Counted from the stretch's first letter, positions 1 to 11,418 are shown. The stretch is 64,000 bases of DNA from Rutpela maculata (GCA_936432065.2 OW386285.2:412626547-412690546), one strand, 5' to 3'. Program-made: numbers and translations. The notes: generated by a model from the sequence alone, not told the origin.

Positions 1-104
1 AACTAGGAAATTCTTACCTGTAGAAATGTAAATGGCTGGTAAATAAACTATAAAAGTAACCCAAGAACAACGACGTGGACGTAGTAGTTTTCTGTTCTCT
101 TCGG

Positions 105-221
105 GGTGCTTGATTAACGCGAGTCCCCTCACCTATCAGAGTGCTTGATTTATGTGAGTGCCTTCGCCTCTTACTTATCACAGTGCTTCATTTACATGAG
201 TCCCTTCGCCTCATCATGTTT
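105..221. repeat. Three degenerate short tandem copies
   Basis: Three imperfect units of about 35-42 bp, each starting GTGCTT(G/C)ATT and ending in a CCTCA- or CTTATCA-like stretch, follow one another just outside the 3' end of the mariner relic. They may be part of the element's end or an independent minisatellite. No coding potential is seen. Confidence 0.5.
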
Positions 222-652
222 CAATTAAAATAAATCATCAAAATGGTGGCCGTCGACTTCAATGCACTTATTAATCCGCATTTGAAATGAGTGTACACAA
301 CTGAATTTCGACACAAGCATTTCTGATTCGCTCAATCACATTCCCACGTGTTTTTGGTACTTGTTTGTAAACTTTGTCTTTGAGGTAGCCCCACAAAAAG
401 AAATCTCGCGAAGTAAAATCTGGTGATCTAGCTGGCCAATTTACCGAACCAGCTCTACCGATCCAGCGACCATTGAAATCAGGATCAAGTACTTCACGTG
501 CTACCACCGGATAGTGAGCTGGACAACCATCATGTTGAAACCACATGTTCTGTCGCACTTCTAAGCTCAAGTCTTCAAGTGATGTTTACAGTTCATTTTT
601 TAAAATGCCTCGGTACATTTGACCATTCAAGTTGCCTTCAATCTTCCATTAA

Positions 653-1358
653 AGAACTTATATCTAGATACATAACGGCATTGATTTATTTGTTGCTGAA
701 AGACTCACAATCTAAGGCACTTCTTCCCATAAGTTTCTGATTGGCCCATCGGCCTATTCGCGGCTGTTTTCTACACGATCGGTTCAGTTTGAGTATCATA
801 ATCTCAGTTTGACAGTGTCCGCCATTAATGTCAATAAATGTTTTTCGTGTTCTCCGACCAAAAAGTGATGAAAAAGTAATTTTATTTTAAGTTGTGATTT
901 GCTTAATACCTAAGTAATATTCTCTATTCATATTTACACAGTTTAGTGAAAATTTAATGCTACATGTTGAAGTGCTGTGCCGTTTGCAGAAGGCAGTTTA
1001 GAAAAGAAGAAAATCGGTTGTTTCATAAGTAAGTAGGTCATAGTCGTAACATGATGGCGTTCAGTTTACAGTTGTAATAATAATATTATAAATAATATCC
1101 TTTCAATACATATTTCCCTTGAATAAAACATCTCTACCTATTTTGAAATCCGCCGTTATGTTCATAGAGATTAACCAACAATTATTACATAAAATATGCA
1201 CAATATTGTACATTTTCCCTTCTACACATACCCGCCACTGTTGCCTATGGGATGTGATGTTCATCTATCCATTTTAATGGACATATAATGTGACTATGTT
1301 AGGAGCAAATAAAGTATATGAAGAAAAGATAGCCGTTATGTATCTAGATATAAGTCCT
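653..1358. mobile_element. 706-bp TTAA-flanked TIR element (piggyBac-type target) nested in the mariner relic
   Basis: A 27-bp terminal inverted repeat is visible. The left end is AGAACTTATATCTAG..CATAACGGC (653-679) and the right end is its reverse complement (1332-1358), with one mismatch. TTAA lies directly outside both ends (649-652 and 1359-1362), which fits a TTAA target-site duplication as made by piggyBac or Kolobok transposases. The element interrupts the mariner transposase between the LIGPH and NLNGQ segments, so it is the younger insertion. It is too short to encode a transposase; the only coding-like signal inside is a short THAP-like exon at 964-1027. It is probably a non-autonomous derivative. 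Confidence 0.8.
964..1028 (+). pseudogene. Possible THAP-domain first exon with splice donor
   Basis: An ATG at 964 opens a 22-codon reading that starts MLKCCAVCRRQFRKEEN and ends in a Phe-His. This resembles the start of a THAP (C2CH zinc-coordinating DNA-binding) domain: a Cys pair followed by an Arg/Lys-rich stretch and an F-H motif. The frame runs directly into a strong 5' splice-site match, GTAAGTAGGT (about 1029). No second THAP exon (CxxHF) was found nearby, so it would be a stranded exon inside the TTAA element. It could be chance similarity; it is short. Confidence 0.35.
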
Positions 1359-2012
1359 TTAATCGGAGCCTTCAGTAATGTGGGGGCCGATGAGTTTGCT
1401 GCCAATTATTTCATACCACACGTTGACAATCAAAGGACGCGGTATTCAACTTGGCGAAGTCAGTGCGGATTTTCAATACTCCAGTAATGCATGTTGTGTC
1501 GATTAACTGCTCCGCGGTTTGTAAAAGACGACTCGTCGGAGAACAATACGTAACGAAAAAAATTGGGGTTTTATTGTATTTGTTGACGTGCCCACTGACA
1601 AAAAGTTACCCGATTTTGGAAATCAACGCCATGAAGATCTTGGTGTAAAGACACATGATACGGATGATATTTATAACGTTTTAAAATTTTCCAAACTCTG
1701 CTTTGGGACAATCCGGAATCGCGAGCAATTTCTCGTGTATTAACATGGGAATTAACGCCACCGCAGCTAATACTGCAATTTCATTATTTTCTCCAGTGAC
1801 TGACGCTCGATGGTTCTTTTTTTCGGTTGAACATTTCCGTCAGTAGTAAATTGTTTGACAATACCATGAAATGAAGCAGGTGGCCGAGTTCTATTCGGAA
1901 AACGCCGAGCGTACAGATCGACAGCATAATCAAGGCTCCTGCCGGCTTCTTCATAATCCAGAACCATTTCAATTTTCTCTTGTATAGTTAAATAAGTAGT
2001 ATCAACAGCCTA

Positions 2013-3289
2013 ACGGAAACAGGTCTTTTTGTTTGCGAAATAATCTTCGAACCGAGTAAAATGAGTTGTTTCTTAAAGTTCCCAGTGAACACCCAGTCGT
2101 TTATTTTACGAAAATTATACGAAATGATGGTTTAATTTTTGTAATCGTATATTTATTATACGTTTTGTCACGTATATAATAAACCAGTGAAATATATATT
2201 TTTATTTATGTTATGCAAAATTCTTCTAGTTAATTTCAATACATGTTAACGATAAACTTCAATTATACGGGTGGTATAAACAAAAAAAAAACGTTTATTA
2301 AATGGTTTAGTGTTCACTGGGTTATTTCTTTCTTTTCTACGTTTATTTACAAAAAACAAAGCAAACACATAAAAAACACGAAGAGAAGAAATAACACAAA
2401 CGTTAAATGCAAACAGAATAAAATATTTTTATTATATAAGTATTTTTAATAAGAAATGGTATTTTTAAAACAAACTACAAAAAAAAAATACATTAATTTA
2501 AAAGCAGATTTAATCAAGCATTCCGATAAGTCATAAGCGAAGGAAATCGTGTTGACCAAGTATCCCAAAAAGGCCCTTATTTCTGGGTTACAATAATTAA
2601 ATAGCAGTTTCTTGACAAGTCATTTTTCAGTAATTGAAGATTTGAGAAATAAAATTTGTTTTAAGACTAATATTGATTATTTACAATGAAAACGTGGTAT
2701 TTTTAATATTGTATAATTTACAATTTAACAAATTACAATATTTCAATTCGTTGTATCTCAGTTAGTAATGAAAATATTTTCACAAACTCCAAAATCTGTC
2801 GATGCATTTTTATGAAAAGTCAAATGCATATGACAAAAAAAAATAAAAGTAAACAGGGGTCCCTAGACCCAGGGGAGGCTAGCGAATTTTCAAAAATTTT
2901 TTCGCAAACTGCTTTTTCAAAATTTTTTAGGGGTCATTAGAGAAGTGCTTCTCTAGATGTTATTTCCCAAGTTTCGTATGGGTCCCATGCGCCACAGACG
3001 AGAAAAAAAATATTGAAATTTCACCAGCCGCCACTGGTTCGTGTTTAAAGCAGTATATTTCTGAATAGTCTAGGTGCCCGCGTACATAAATGCAATTTAT
3101 ACATATCCTCGTATAACTTCTTGTACGGCATAATTGCGCCTAGTCTATCACTTTTTTCCTCTGCGAAAATTTTCGTAAACGCGGCGTTACTCCTCGGCAT
3201 GAAAAAGACGATTTCCACACGTCGCACAGTGTGTCATTTGCAACTTCTAGGTGGACAAAATTCTACACATTTCTAAATGAGCTGAAAAT
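2013..3289. other. A+T-rich non-coding stretch
   Basis: No supported gene. A 60-codon minus-strand reading at 3045-3227 matches nothing I recognise. Homopolymer runs and mixed A+T-rich sequence dominate. The region around 2840-3010 has slightly higher G+C, but no structure I can support. Confidence 0.5.
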
Positions 3290-4150
3290 AGTTGTTAGAA
3301 GACGAAAAATTCTAGGCATTGAGGGGTGATTAAGGGGGTGGTTTTTGAGGGATTGAAAAATAAATTTGTTTCTAAAGTCCCGAAGCTCTGTGAGTATGAT
3401 AATAGAATATCTGTGAATATCACTGAACTCTACTATATAAATGGAAGGTCAATATCCATACCAATTTTTACGCCAAATTGAACCTCGCGCAAGTATGGCC
3501 ACCTACAGGAGGAGCGCAATCGCCCTACAAAATACGTCAGAGCCGGTCTTATTGTTACTGCAACTGTTTAAAACCGGGGACTTTGCCCCGATTCTTGCAA
3601 CACAGTACCATACAAGATTGCACCATATTGTCTCAGTTAACTTTGTTTATAACAGTCACAAAATATTACACAAAATAATCAATTTATAACAACTTTACAC
3701 AAACGACAGAATAAACAAAGAATAAAATGGTGACACCGACTCTGGAAATTGCATCTAATCCAAGACTTACGCTACAGAATCTATGGAAAAGAAATAAAAC
3801 ACAGAATTGCGTCAGCCTGGCGTCGGCGCATAACTCCCGTAGACAGCCGTTTGGTTCAAGCACAGACATTAATTTCTCTACTGCGTCGACGCATGGGTTA
3901 TAGTTTTTGGATCCGTTACCATTTAATCTGTGCCGTAATTGCCGTATTTTGTTCACGCGCATATACCTATACTGGCCTTCCATTTATATAGTAGAGTTCA
4001 GTGGTGAATATATCAAAAATAGTTAAAAAATAGTAGGGGGAGTTGTTTTTGAGGGGGCTGAAAGATAAATATTATTTTAAAATTCTGAAACTTTGTGGAC
4101 ATGATAATATTAGATCGCTAAAAATAGTGAAAGAAATCTAAGCAATAAGG
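3290..4150. repeat. Tandem repeat (~130-bp unit) split by a MITE
   Basis: The block at about 3320-3412 (GGGGGTGGTTTTTGAGGGATTG, then a GAAGCTCTGTGAGTATGATAAT stretch) recurs in the same orientation at about 4035-4125 (GGGGGAGTTGTTTTTGAGGG, then GAAACTTTGTGGACATGATA). A MITE separates the two copies at 3421-4003, so they were adjacent before it inserted. Divergence is substantial. Confidence 0.6.
3421..4003. mobile_element. 583-bp MITE with 8-bp target duplication (hAT- or P-type)
   Basis: The left end CACTGAACTCTACTATATAA (from 3421) is repeated in inverse orientation at the right end (to 4003), and the match extends about 28 bp through ATGGAAGG. The 8-mer GTGAATAT is found directly before the left end (3413-3420) and directly after the right end (4004-4011), a perfect target-site duplication. 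Eight-base duplications and a CA-start terminus are typical of hAT and P superfamilies. The interior is short and shows no transposase, so this is a non-autonomous element. Confidence 0.88.
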
Positions 4151-4255
4151 AGTTGGGCCACAGTGAAGAGTAATAAGAATTAAAAGTTAAAGAATACATT
4201 TTAACGACACTTTCGACAACATCTAACTGTGGCAGTTCGTAATTGAGTGGAAATT

Positions 4256-4939
4256 ACTTCCACATCCAGTGGAAGTATAGTAACGACAAAAAAATTTTTC
4301 AAAATTTTTATTGTCCAAATAGGCTTAGAATGTCACGAAACGTCGAGATTTTAAGTTTGAGCGAAAAAAAATTTCTGTATGTCTATCGGTCTGTCTGTAA
4401 CTTTTTTTTGTGCGCACGTTTACTCTGGAACCGTTTGAGATATTGACTTGAAATTTGGTACACATATGTACTTTAACGAGATCTAGAACTAGATTATATT
4501 TTCATCTTGTTCCGTCGAAGGGTTGGGGGGTAAATTGGGGTAAATTTGGGGTAAATAGTTAAATCAAGCAGTAAGAGTTCCTAAAATTGGTATTTAGTAT
4601 ATACAAACAAAAAAAATTGGCATTAGCCACCCCCATTACCACCCCCACCCCGTTATTAAAGGGAATGAAAAAAAAATGTGATTTAGTGTGTGTACAAGAA
4701 CCAGAAATCTCAAAATGTTTTTTTTACTTTATCCACCCCACTACCATCCGCTTCACCACCCCCACCCCACTACCGATGTGGGGTATCGTTTTATGGGTTT
4801 TCGGGGTAGAGGATTTCAAATATTATATTATTAAAGTTCCACAGACAATTATTTCCACATACAAAATTTTTTCGTTGTGAGTGACTTGGATAGAAAATCT
4901 GGATGTAGAAGTAGTGATTCCTTGGGCAGCGGTTTTTTT
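4256..4939 (+). mobile_element. ACTTCCAC-family non-autonomous element, copy 1 (full length)
   Basis: This is a full copy (about 684 bp) of the commonest repeat in the window. The 5' end ACTTCCACATCCAGTGGAAG forms a hairpin, and the 3' end carries CTGGATGTAGAAGT (an inverted partner of the 5' end) followed by GATTCCTTGGGCAGCGG and a T run. Internal landmarks are a TCTG-type microsatellite (about 4375-4400), a segment TTTGTGCGCACGTTTACTC, a GGGGTAAATT-rich block and C-rich CCACCCC blocks. No coding frame is conserved between copies. Terminal hairpin, subterminal inverted repeat, internal microsatellite and a T-rich insertion site recall Helentron-associated elements (HINE/DINE-like). A TIR-type MITE is the alternative. 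Confidence 0.8.
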
Positions 4940-4956
4940 AATGATGGATGTTATTT

Positions 4957-5385
4957 AATAATAATAATAATATAATAATAATATTTATTTATACCAACAA
5001 CATACAATATAGTATTACAGTAATTCATTCATATTTAAATATCTTATGTACAATAGTTTGGTATTAACCTGCGAAAATTATGGATATAAATAAGGAAATT
5101 CGCGTAAGTTTTTAGTAAAAACTTTATTGCGAATCACTGTTAGTCATAGCCATGCATTTCGAAGCACATTTTATAGTTAATAAGTGTTTTTTTTTCTCTG
5201 ATTGAGGTAATTGAAGTATAAACAATAAAATTTAAAATTTAAATTAACTAACACATGTACGATAAAATGTGTTAAATAAAATTTCTAAACCCCCTGATAT
5301 CCAATATGTTATATCTTAAAAAACTAATAGAAATAGTCACATAATACCCCTGCATACATATTATGCACCAGAAGTACGCCCATAC
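4957..5385 (-). repeat. LINE 3' UTR and (ATT)n tail
   Basis: On the minus strand the LINE coding frame ending at 5386 is followed by a non-coding A+T-rich 3' region. It ends in an AAT/ATT simple-repeat tail at 4957-4983, just 18 bp beyond the 3' end of ACTTCCAC copy 1. The two other copies of this LINE group (34.9 and 61.9 kb) end in the same kind of trinucleotide tail, so it is a family feature, not chance. Confidence 0.7.
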
Positions 5386-6551
5386 TTATTTAAATAATGT
5401 AGAATATAGGTTTATACCTTGTGATTTAATCCATTTTTTTAGTTTTCCTTTGAATTTCTGAATATTTGGGGCATCTCTTGTTTGTTTATCTAACATGTTG
5501 AACAGTTTTTGCCCTATGTATACATAATACTTTTGTCCTATGCTTTTTGTCATTTTGCTGATTTTGATGTCATCCTGATGTTTTCCCCTAGTACTGTAAT
5601 TATGTGCAAAATGCTCATGGTTTTGTTTGTTTTTATATTGATATATAATGGTGACATAACAATAAATTTGCCTTATACTAAAGAGTTCAGTATTTTGAAA
5701 AAGCGTTTCTGTTGGATAAAGCCTGTTTTTTTCATAAATTATTTTTAAGAACCGTTTCTGCAGATTTTGAAGTGGCGTTAAATACGTTACTCCTACTCCT
5801 CCCCAACCTATTATCCCATATCTCAAGATGGACTCTACCAGTGCTTTATATATTGCTATTAAATGTGGAATTTTTAGTATATTTTTAAGTTGTTTGAATT
5901 TATACAACAAACCTCTGACTTTTTGAACAATATTTTGTATTTGATGTTGCCATCTTAGATGGCAATCTATATAAATTCCCAAATATTTTACTTTTTCTTC
6001 TGCATTGATATGGATAATTTTATTTTCCTGTGTTATGTCCAGTTTACTGAAATTTGGGAGATTACGACTGTATGACGATAGCGGTAAGTAAAAAGTTTTG
6101 TTGTAATTTATTGTCAGTTTTAGGCTATCAAATGCATGTTTTATTTGTTTTAGGTCCTGTTCAACTAAGTCTTTGAGAATGTCCCAAGTTGTTGCTTCAT
6201 AAAATATAACTGTGTCATCTGCAAAAAAGATAATAGTTCCGGGAGTAGCAAGTGTAAGTATATTGTTTATATAAACTGAGAAGAGTATGGGTCCTAGCAC
6301 CGTTCCTTGTGGTACACCATATGTCACAATTTCGGGTTCACTCAAAATATCACCAATTTTTACACATTGTATTCTATTATGTAAATAGCTTTTGAATAAT
6401 TCTAGTGCTATACCTCTGATACCAATGTCTTTTAATTTATTAATAAGTGTTTCGTGACATACCGTGTCAAAGGCCTTCGCTAAGTTTAGGAAGACACATA
6501 ACGAAGGCTTTGACTGGTCTACAGAGTTTCTGAGGATAAGTACAATATTTT
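5386..6551 (-). pseudogene. 5'-truncated non-LTR retrotransposon reverse transcriptase (LINE A, copy 1)
   Basis: This encodes the RNA-directed DNA polymerase of a non-LTR retrotransposon. Reading is open from about 6551 down to 5386 (about 385 codons) without an internal stop. Visible RT motifs in order are SLCVFLNLAKAFDTVCHETL (motif A region with catalytic Asp), YGVPQGTVLGPILFSVYIN (motif B) and FADDTVIFYEA (motif C, the catalytic FADD). The thumb follows with LKYLGIYIDCHLRWQHQ-like YLGIYID, and then GIIGWGGVGVTYLTPLQNLQ. The endonuclease domain and the N-terminal part of RT are missing; the copy starts just upstream of motif A at an A-rich junction, as expected for 5' truncation during target-primed reverse transcription. 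It groups with the copies at 34.9-36.1 and 61.9-63.4 kb but is diverged from them. The clade (CR1/L2/Jockey side) is not resolved. Confidence 0.92.
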
Positions 6552-6631
6552 TTTTTAATTAGTATAAATCTGTCTGTTAGTCAAACAATATAAAAGAACG
6601 TTTTGAAAACATATGAAAAATACATGTTATT

Positions 6632-6720
6632 ACTTCCACATCCAGTGGAAGTATAGTAACGACAAAAAAATTTTAAAAATTTTTTATTGTTCAAAGAGGC
6701 TTAGAATGTCATGAAACGTC
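6632..6720 (+). mobile_element. ACTTCCAC-family element, copy 2 (5' end fragment)
   Basis: This contains the terminal hairpin ACTTCCACATCCAGTGGAAG, the TATAGTAACGAC segment and the AGAATGTCATGAAACGTCG segment seen in full copies. The match stops at 6720, where unrelated G+C-richer sequence begins. Confidence 0.8.
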
Positions 6721-6724
6721 GTAT

Positions 6725-6905
6725 TTTTTCTCCACGGCCCTGTCTGTCCAAGTGTACAGCATTCAACCTGCAAGCATCTGGTCACTCTAGCCATGTGGCT
6801 CTCGCTGCTGCTGGCAACAAGCATGACCTTAGTCCAACCCAGCGTGGACGTAGCAGGCCTAGCTGTATAGCCCTGGAAGTGGCAGCAATGCCTACCGCAC
6901 GCTGG
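6725..6905. other. G+C-rich insert of unknown origin
   Basis: A roughly 180-bp block of clearly higher G+C follows the truncated ACTTCCAC fragment. It is open on both strands (about 65 codons plus, 77 codons minus), but neither product is recognised. On the plus strand it ends in a short TCAA(TCAA)n tract, which may mark the tail of a retro-copied sequence. Confidence 0.4.
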
Positions 6906-8035
6906 TAAATCAATCAATCAATTAAATACAGGATATTTTATGAGTTATCTTTTAGTTGTAATGATTTTCAAATGATGGTTTGCGACACGACCTTCGAAAT
7001 GCTCAAATGTTTTGGTGCTTGTGAAAACTTCTTATTACGCAGTATTTCCTTGAAATCGATCTCATGCGAATACTGGATCAACCTGTAATAGAATACTATA
7101 TTTAACCTGTTAAGTTACAGGCTAATGCAGCCGAAAATTCATTTTTAAAGCGTTTGTTTTTATGAAAATTACAGTCGCATCCGAAATTCTAATGCACTGT
7201 CAAGCAGTAAATCAGCGATCTTTGAAATTTGGTCGATTAGTTTTAAAGGTTTACCCTGGCCTGTTCAGTCTGCTTTTGTCCGGAGCGAACAATGTAGCTA
7301 GACGTATTTGTGTGTTTTATATTACCCCCTTTGTCTTTTACAAATTTTTAATTGCGCTTTTTCATTCTCATTGTGTTTTTAACCATTTCACTTTTAATGG
7401 TTGGTACGTTTTAATTTCAACGAATATAATTGCGCTCCTTCAAATAGCGTTGGAAATAATGACGGAATAAATTTAGTTCTTTATTTTATTAAAGTTACTC
7501 TCCATTCAAAATATTATTATTCTTTCTTATTTTGTAATTAGTAGATTTTAATGGATCTGCTATTGGCAAAATTACTTGGTGTAATGGTTGCGGAGGCCGG
7601 ATATTTTATTTTAGAAATATCTCCTAACCCCGCTGTTTCAGGAAAAGTATTATATTTGTGCAGGGCTTCTAGCCGATACATAAAATGTAAAAATTATAAT
7701 CAAATCAAAGTAATAGATTTGCTTATTTTTCGTTAATAGATATTCCTGTCATTACTGTCAGCAGGTATTTTTGAAAATAAATAACCCAAGACTAGAATTT
7801 TTTTTACTTAAACCCGAGTATTCAGAAAGGATTATGAGATTATGAATTCTAATTCGATAAAGAACCCAGAAAAAAATTTGATGAAGCTGTAAAAAATCAC
7901 AAAGTTGCAGACTATTCGAATACAGTTTGTCCTACGTTAAAAGTACATCTAAGAGAAAAAAATGCGAGAAAATTCTGCATAAAATAAAAATAAATTTGTT
8001 GTTATTACTCTTTGCAAATTTATTGAAGTTTTAAT
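6906..8035. other. A+T-rich stretch with no supported gene
   Basis: Only short open stretches occur (for example 7162-7470 and 7551-7736, plus strand), without recognisable motifs. No repeat arms or terminal repeats were found. Confidence 0.5.
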
Positions 8036-9465
8036 ACAATGGGGAACTTGCCCATTTTTTTTTATTTCATTAAAGTGTGTATTTATGTATAAAAACACGC
8101 CACACCGAATATCAGCTCTTAAATCGCAGTACTTACTTTGCAATAAATAAATAAAGTTGAAATCCTCGCCACTCGTCACGAAAAGCACTGTGACGTCACC
8201 GGGTGAAAACTAGTCTCGCGTGGTATTAACAGATGGCGTACTTTAGCCATTCACCCTAATTAATAGACCGGGCGGCGGTTGGCTTTGAGACGTCCGCATA
8301 TTCGGTCATAAGTCTTTTGTTTTTTATGTTAGAGAAAAAATAAAAAAAGTGTCGGAAAGCTCAATTAATTCTCTTTACACAAGCTATCTACAAATTTTTC
8401 GAAAAAACCGATAATTATCGAGATATTCGAGGAAATCTAGGAAATTACACGTTTCCCTATAGAGTGTATGTAAATCTTAAAAAAATATTTTTTCTCAGAA
8501 GCCTTTGTTTCGAAGGGCCGAGATTAACGGAGCGTCAAAATAGGACATGATATTAAGTGAACATCGTAAATGAGATCAATTTCAGTTAATTACCGATTAA
8601 TTACGGTGACAAAATGGAGAAATTTTACCGAAAAAAAAAGTCCCAAATCCCGCCTGCTCTAATTCCTTAATTTTTATCGGAATTCAAAAAATAAAAAAAG
8701 GAGTTTTAGCAAATTTAATTATGTTTAAATTAGATAGAGTAGTGTTTTGGCGTAGGAGCCAAGATTAAAAAGTTGCCAACTGTAGAAGCTCAAAATTTGC
8801 GATTTTTTGCCGTACGTGGCCGACATTTATGTAGATATCTCCGAAACGAAAAAAAAAAATAAAAAGTCTGGTGATAGCAAAAAATTCGTAGTGGAAAATG
8901 CTATTTTTTATTTCGAGCTAACTTCCACCGTTTCGGAGATATTTGCGAAAAATAGCAAAAAACAGCTTACATTTCGGAGCCGAAAAAATTGCAAAAACAT
9001 GCAATCTTGACACGTTCATATTTTTCGAAAAACATCATTGGGGCAGCCGTACGATGTCGCGACGCGACGTAAAGAGGAAGTCTTCCAGATAAACCTGATC
9101 GTAAATTGCACGGCGAAATTCGAAAATTCGGCTCGGCACGAACGAATCAAAAGTGACATTTTGTGACATTTCAGAATATTGAAGATGTTTTTCCAACGAA
9201 TTTTAGGTTAGATTGTGTTCACTGCTAGTTGTTTCTGACAAATGAGCATCCGAAAGCAGAATCGGTGTCGCTTGACGCCGTCATCCGACTTTCACCCTCT
9301 GACGTCACGTTTCAGGAGTGGGTAGAATCCGGCAGATTTTAATCGCTTATATTTCTGCAGGATTTTTTTTTTAATTATTTGTTGTCTATGGGGTTATTAA
9401 TGATGTTAGTTTACGATTTTGAATATTTTAATTCAATTTTATTTTTTGGGCAAGTTCCCTATTGT
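8036..9465. mobile_element. 1.43-kb element with short TIRs, non-coding
   Basis: ACAATGGGGAACTTGCCCA at 8036-8054 is matched in inverse orientation by TGGGCAAGTTCCCTATTGT at 9447-9465 (one mismatch). The core GGGAACTTGCCC is exact on both sides. No convincing target-site duplication is visible. The interior has several GACGTCAC-type patches and no transposase frame. The superfamily is undetermined. Confidence 0.6.
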
Positions 9466-9931
9466 TGAATAAGGATTTTATTACATTTTGTTGAGTATTT
9501 TACCACACAAAAAGAGTTAAAATTTAATGAAAGGAATTCCTGTACGAAATAAGCGTGAGAAGAGGTTGGTTCTTATTTAGCTCTGATTACTAAAAATATA
9601 TAATATTCAATGTCAACCGAAGCACTCTGATATCCAAAAATAAGAGCGTCAGAAAAACATGTCTCGGGGCTCAAAATTTTTATTAAGAATAGTGGTTTCG
9701 AAATCAGTGTGATAGTTTCGCATTCAGTATGGCAGCCTCAATATGGCGACTAGTATTGGGACAATCACAAGAAAAATAAAAATACACAAACACCAATTAC
9801 AAAGCGAATTTATTTGCTAAAAATTTGAAATCACAAAATTTGCCTTTGCAGAAATATCTCTTAAATGCCACATTAGCTTTCAATAAATTTAATATGACGT
9901 TTCCAACGTGGTGCCTGAAATGATAACAGTA
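9466..9931. other. Non-coding spacer between two TIR elements
   Basis: A+T-rich sequence with no supported gene or repeat. Confidence 0.45.
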
Positions 9932-11418
9932 CACAGTAGGCTAGAACCAACTTTAAGTGAAATATGCATGCACTCTCTCAATTCCTACGGGAAACGGTAG
10001 CTTTATCTCTCCTGAAACAATTCCCGTAAACCCCGAAATCATTCCCTTGGCCGTTTTTTAAAAAAATTATTTTTAATATATTTTTTTGAAAATTGATTTT
10101 TTGCATTAATAAGAACAAGAATCTACTACATTTTTAAAGTCTCTGAATACCCGGACATCTTTCAGACAACCTATCAGTTAAGTATCAGCTATCTTCTTCA
10201 ATCCCGGATTCTTACGTTTACACTAGACAAAAACAATATATATTTTCATCGTGCGTCTTTCATGATCTTTGATTTTAATCATGGTAACAATATTCTTTGA
10301 CAGTGATGACGGTCTCAGATGTCTAGGGTCGAGCAGGACTAGTACATCGCTGTAGACCTGGACCGGCCACGTGCGGGGCGGGCGAGCTTACTTTACATCG
10401 ACCCCACTCACAAATGTGAGCGGTGTGAATGATTTCGTTCCACCTCTCGCGTCCTGACTTGTTGGACCTCGCTGGCTAAGGTCTTTATCTTCTGTCTTGA
10501 TGATCTTTCTTCGCCAGCTTGTCACCCCTGGGGGTAGTCATCTGTATGTTCGGAAACTTTGGGGTATTTTTAGCTGGGATTGACTACCGGTCTCAGAATG
10601 TTAATTGACATCCTGCCATTTGGATCATCGGTTAGGTAGGAATGAGCTATGTAGCTTGAGGAAGTGCAGACCTAAGTGCTTTGGTAGCACTTTTGGTTTA
10701 CACGGAGCTAGGTGACTACGGGTACTGGACGGTGTTTCGTCCGGTACCCGCAGGGTAGTGGGTGAGTGGTTAGGTGATCGTCATGTTTCTTCTGTGGGTT
10801 CTCTTCATCGGCGGTGGTATGGTTCTCATAGTCACCTGTTATCTGACTGAGCGAAATGATCGTCGCGAACTATATGCGTGAACAACACGTGTTTACTCCC
10901 ACTACGTAATCCTTCGAGAATGGAAAGTCTACTCAGACAGCCAGTAGAGGCACTCGGATTTCCCTAGCAAATCCAGTTACGCAAATAGTAATGTTATTCA
11001 TTGGTTACGGATATATTGGTAGACCAAAATTGTTGTCATTCAAAATAACATAGGAATAGATCTAATGATTTTGTCTAAATTGACTACTTGGAAAGTTTAT
11101 ATAACCCGATTATTATCAAAACGTCTGGGGCTGTCGATCATGAAGGTTTCCTGTATGTTATTTCCCCAAACTTGCTTTAAGTTTAAATTTGTATTAGAAT
11201 GTTTAATTTTACTTTCATGATTGACATTTTAATAAGCTTACCAATGCAAAAAATCAGTTTTGAAAAAAAATTATTAAAAATGAATTTTCTAGAAAACGGC
11301 CAAGGGAATGATTTCAGGGTTTACGGGAATTGTTTCAGGACACATAAAGCTACCATTTCCCGCAGGAATTGAGAGAGTGCATGCATATTTCATTTAAAGG
11401 TGGTTGTAGCCTACTGTG
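9932..11418. mobile_element. 1.49-kb element with ~180-bp inverted arms and a G+C-rich core
   Basis: The left arm (9932 to about 10112) begins CACAGTAGGCTAGAACCAAC and contains ATGCATGCACTCTCTCAATTC and AAACGGTAGCTTTAT. The same blocks appear in inverse order and orientation at about 11238-11418. The match includes the conserved motif around CCAAGGGAATGATTTC. The core at about 10300-10900 is much G+C-richer than its surroundings and has no long open frame. The flanks both contain ACAGTA but offset by a few bases, so no clean target duplication can be claimed. It is probably a non-autonomous DNA element or foldback. Confidence 0.75.
10719..10750. other. 13-bp stem hairpin in the G+C-rich core
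   Basis: CGGGTACTGGACG (10719-10731) pairs with CGTCCGGTACCCG (10738-10750), with one wobble position and a 6-nt loop. Its function is unknown; it may be a structural part of the host element. Confidence 0.6.

Larger units (their letters stand above)
225..2012 (-). pseudogene. Mariner-like (IS630/Tc1 superfamily) transposase relic, split by an insertion
   Basis: This is a cut-and-paste DNA transposase relic of the insect mariner group that has an N-terminal DUF4817-type helix-turn-helix. Read on the minus strand from about 2012, the N-terminus contains DLYARRFPNRTRPPASFH (about 1890-1930). A second HTH follows with REIARDSGLSQSRVW (about 1690-1740), and then the first catalytic-Asp region VLFSDESSFTNRGAVN (about 1520-1560). 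The central part NVWYEIIGSKLIGPH is readable after frameshifts near 1400. After an insertion at 653-1358, reading resumes with NLNGQMYRGILK, MWFQHDGCPAH (second catalytic Asp), WPARSPDFTSRDFFLWGYLK and the family-typical ending CIEVDGHHFDDLF, with stop at 225-227. Several in-frame stops and frameshifts (for example near 290, 585 and 1470) make it non-functional. The reading order is known from the family; the assignment is secure at superfamily level. Confidence 0.9.
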
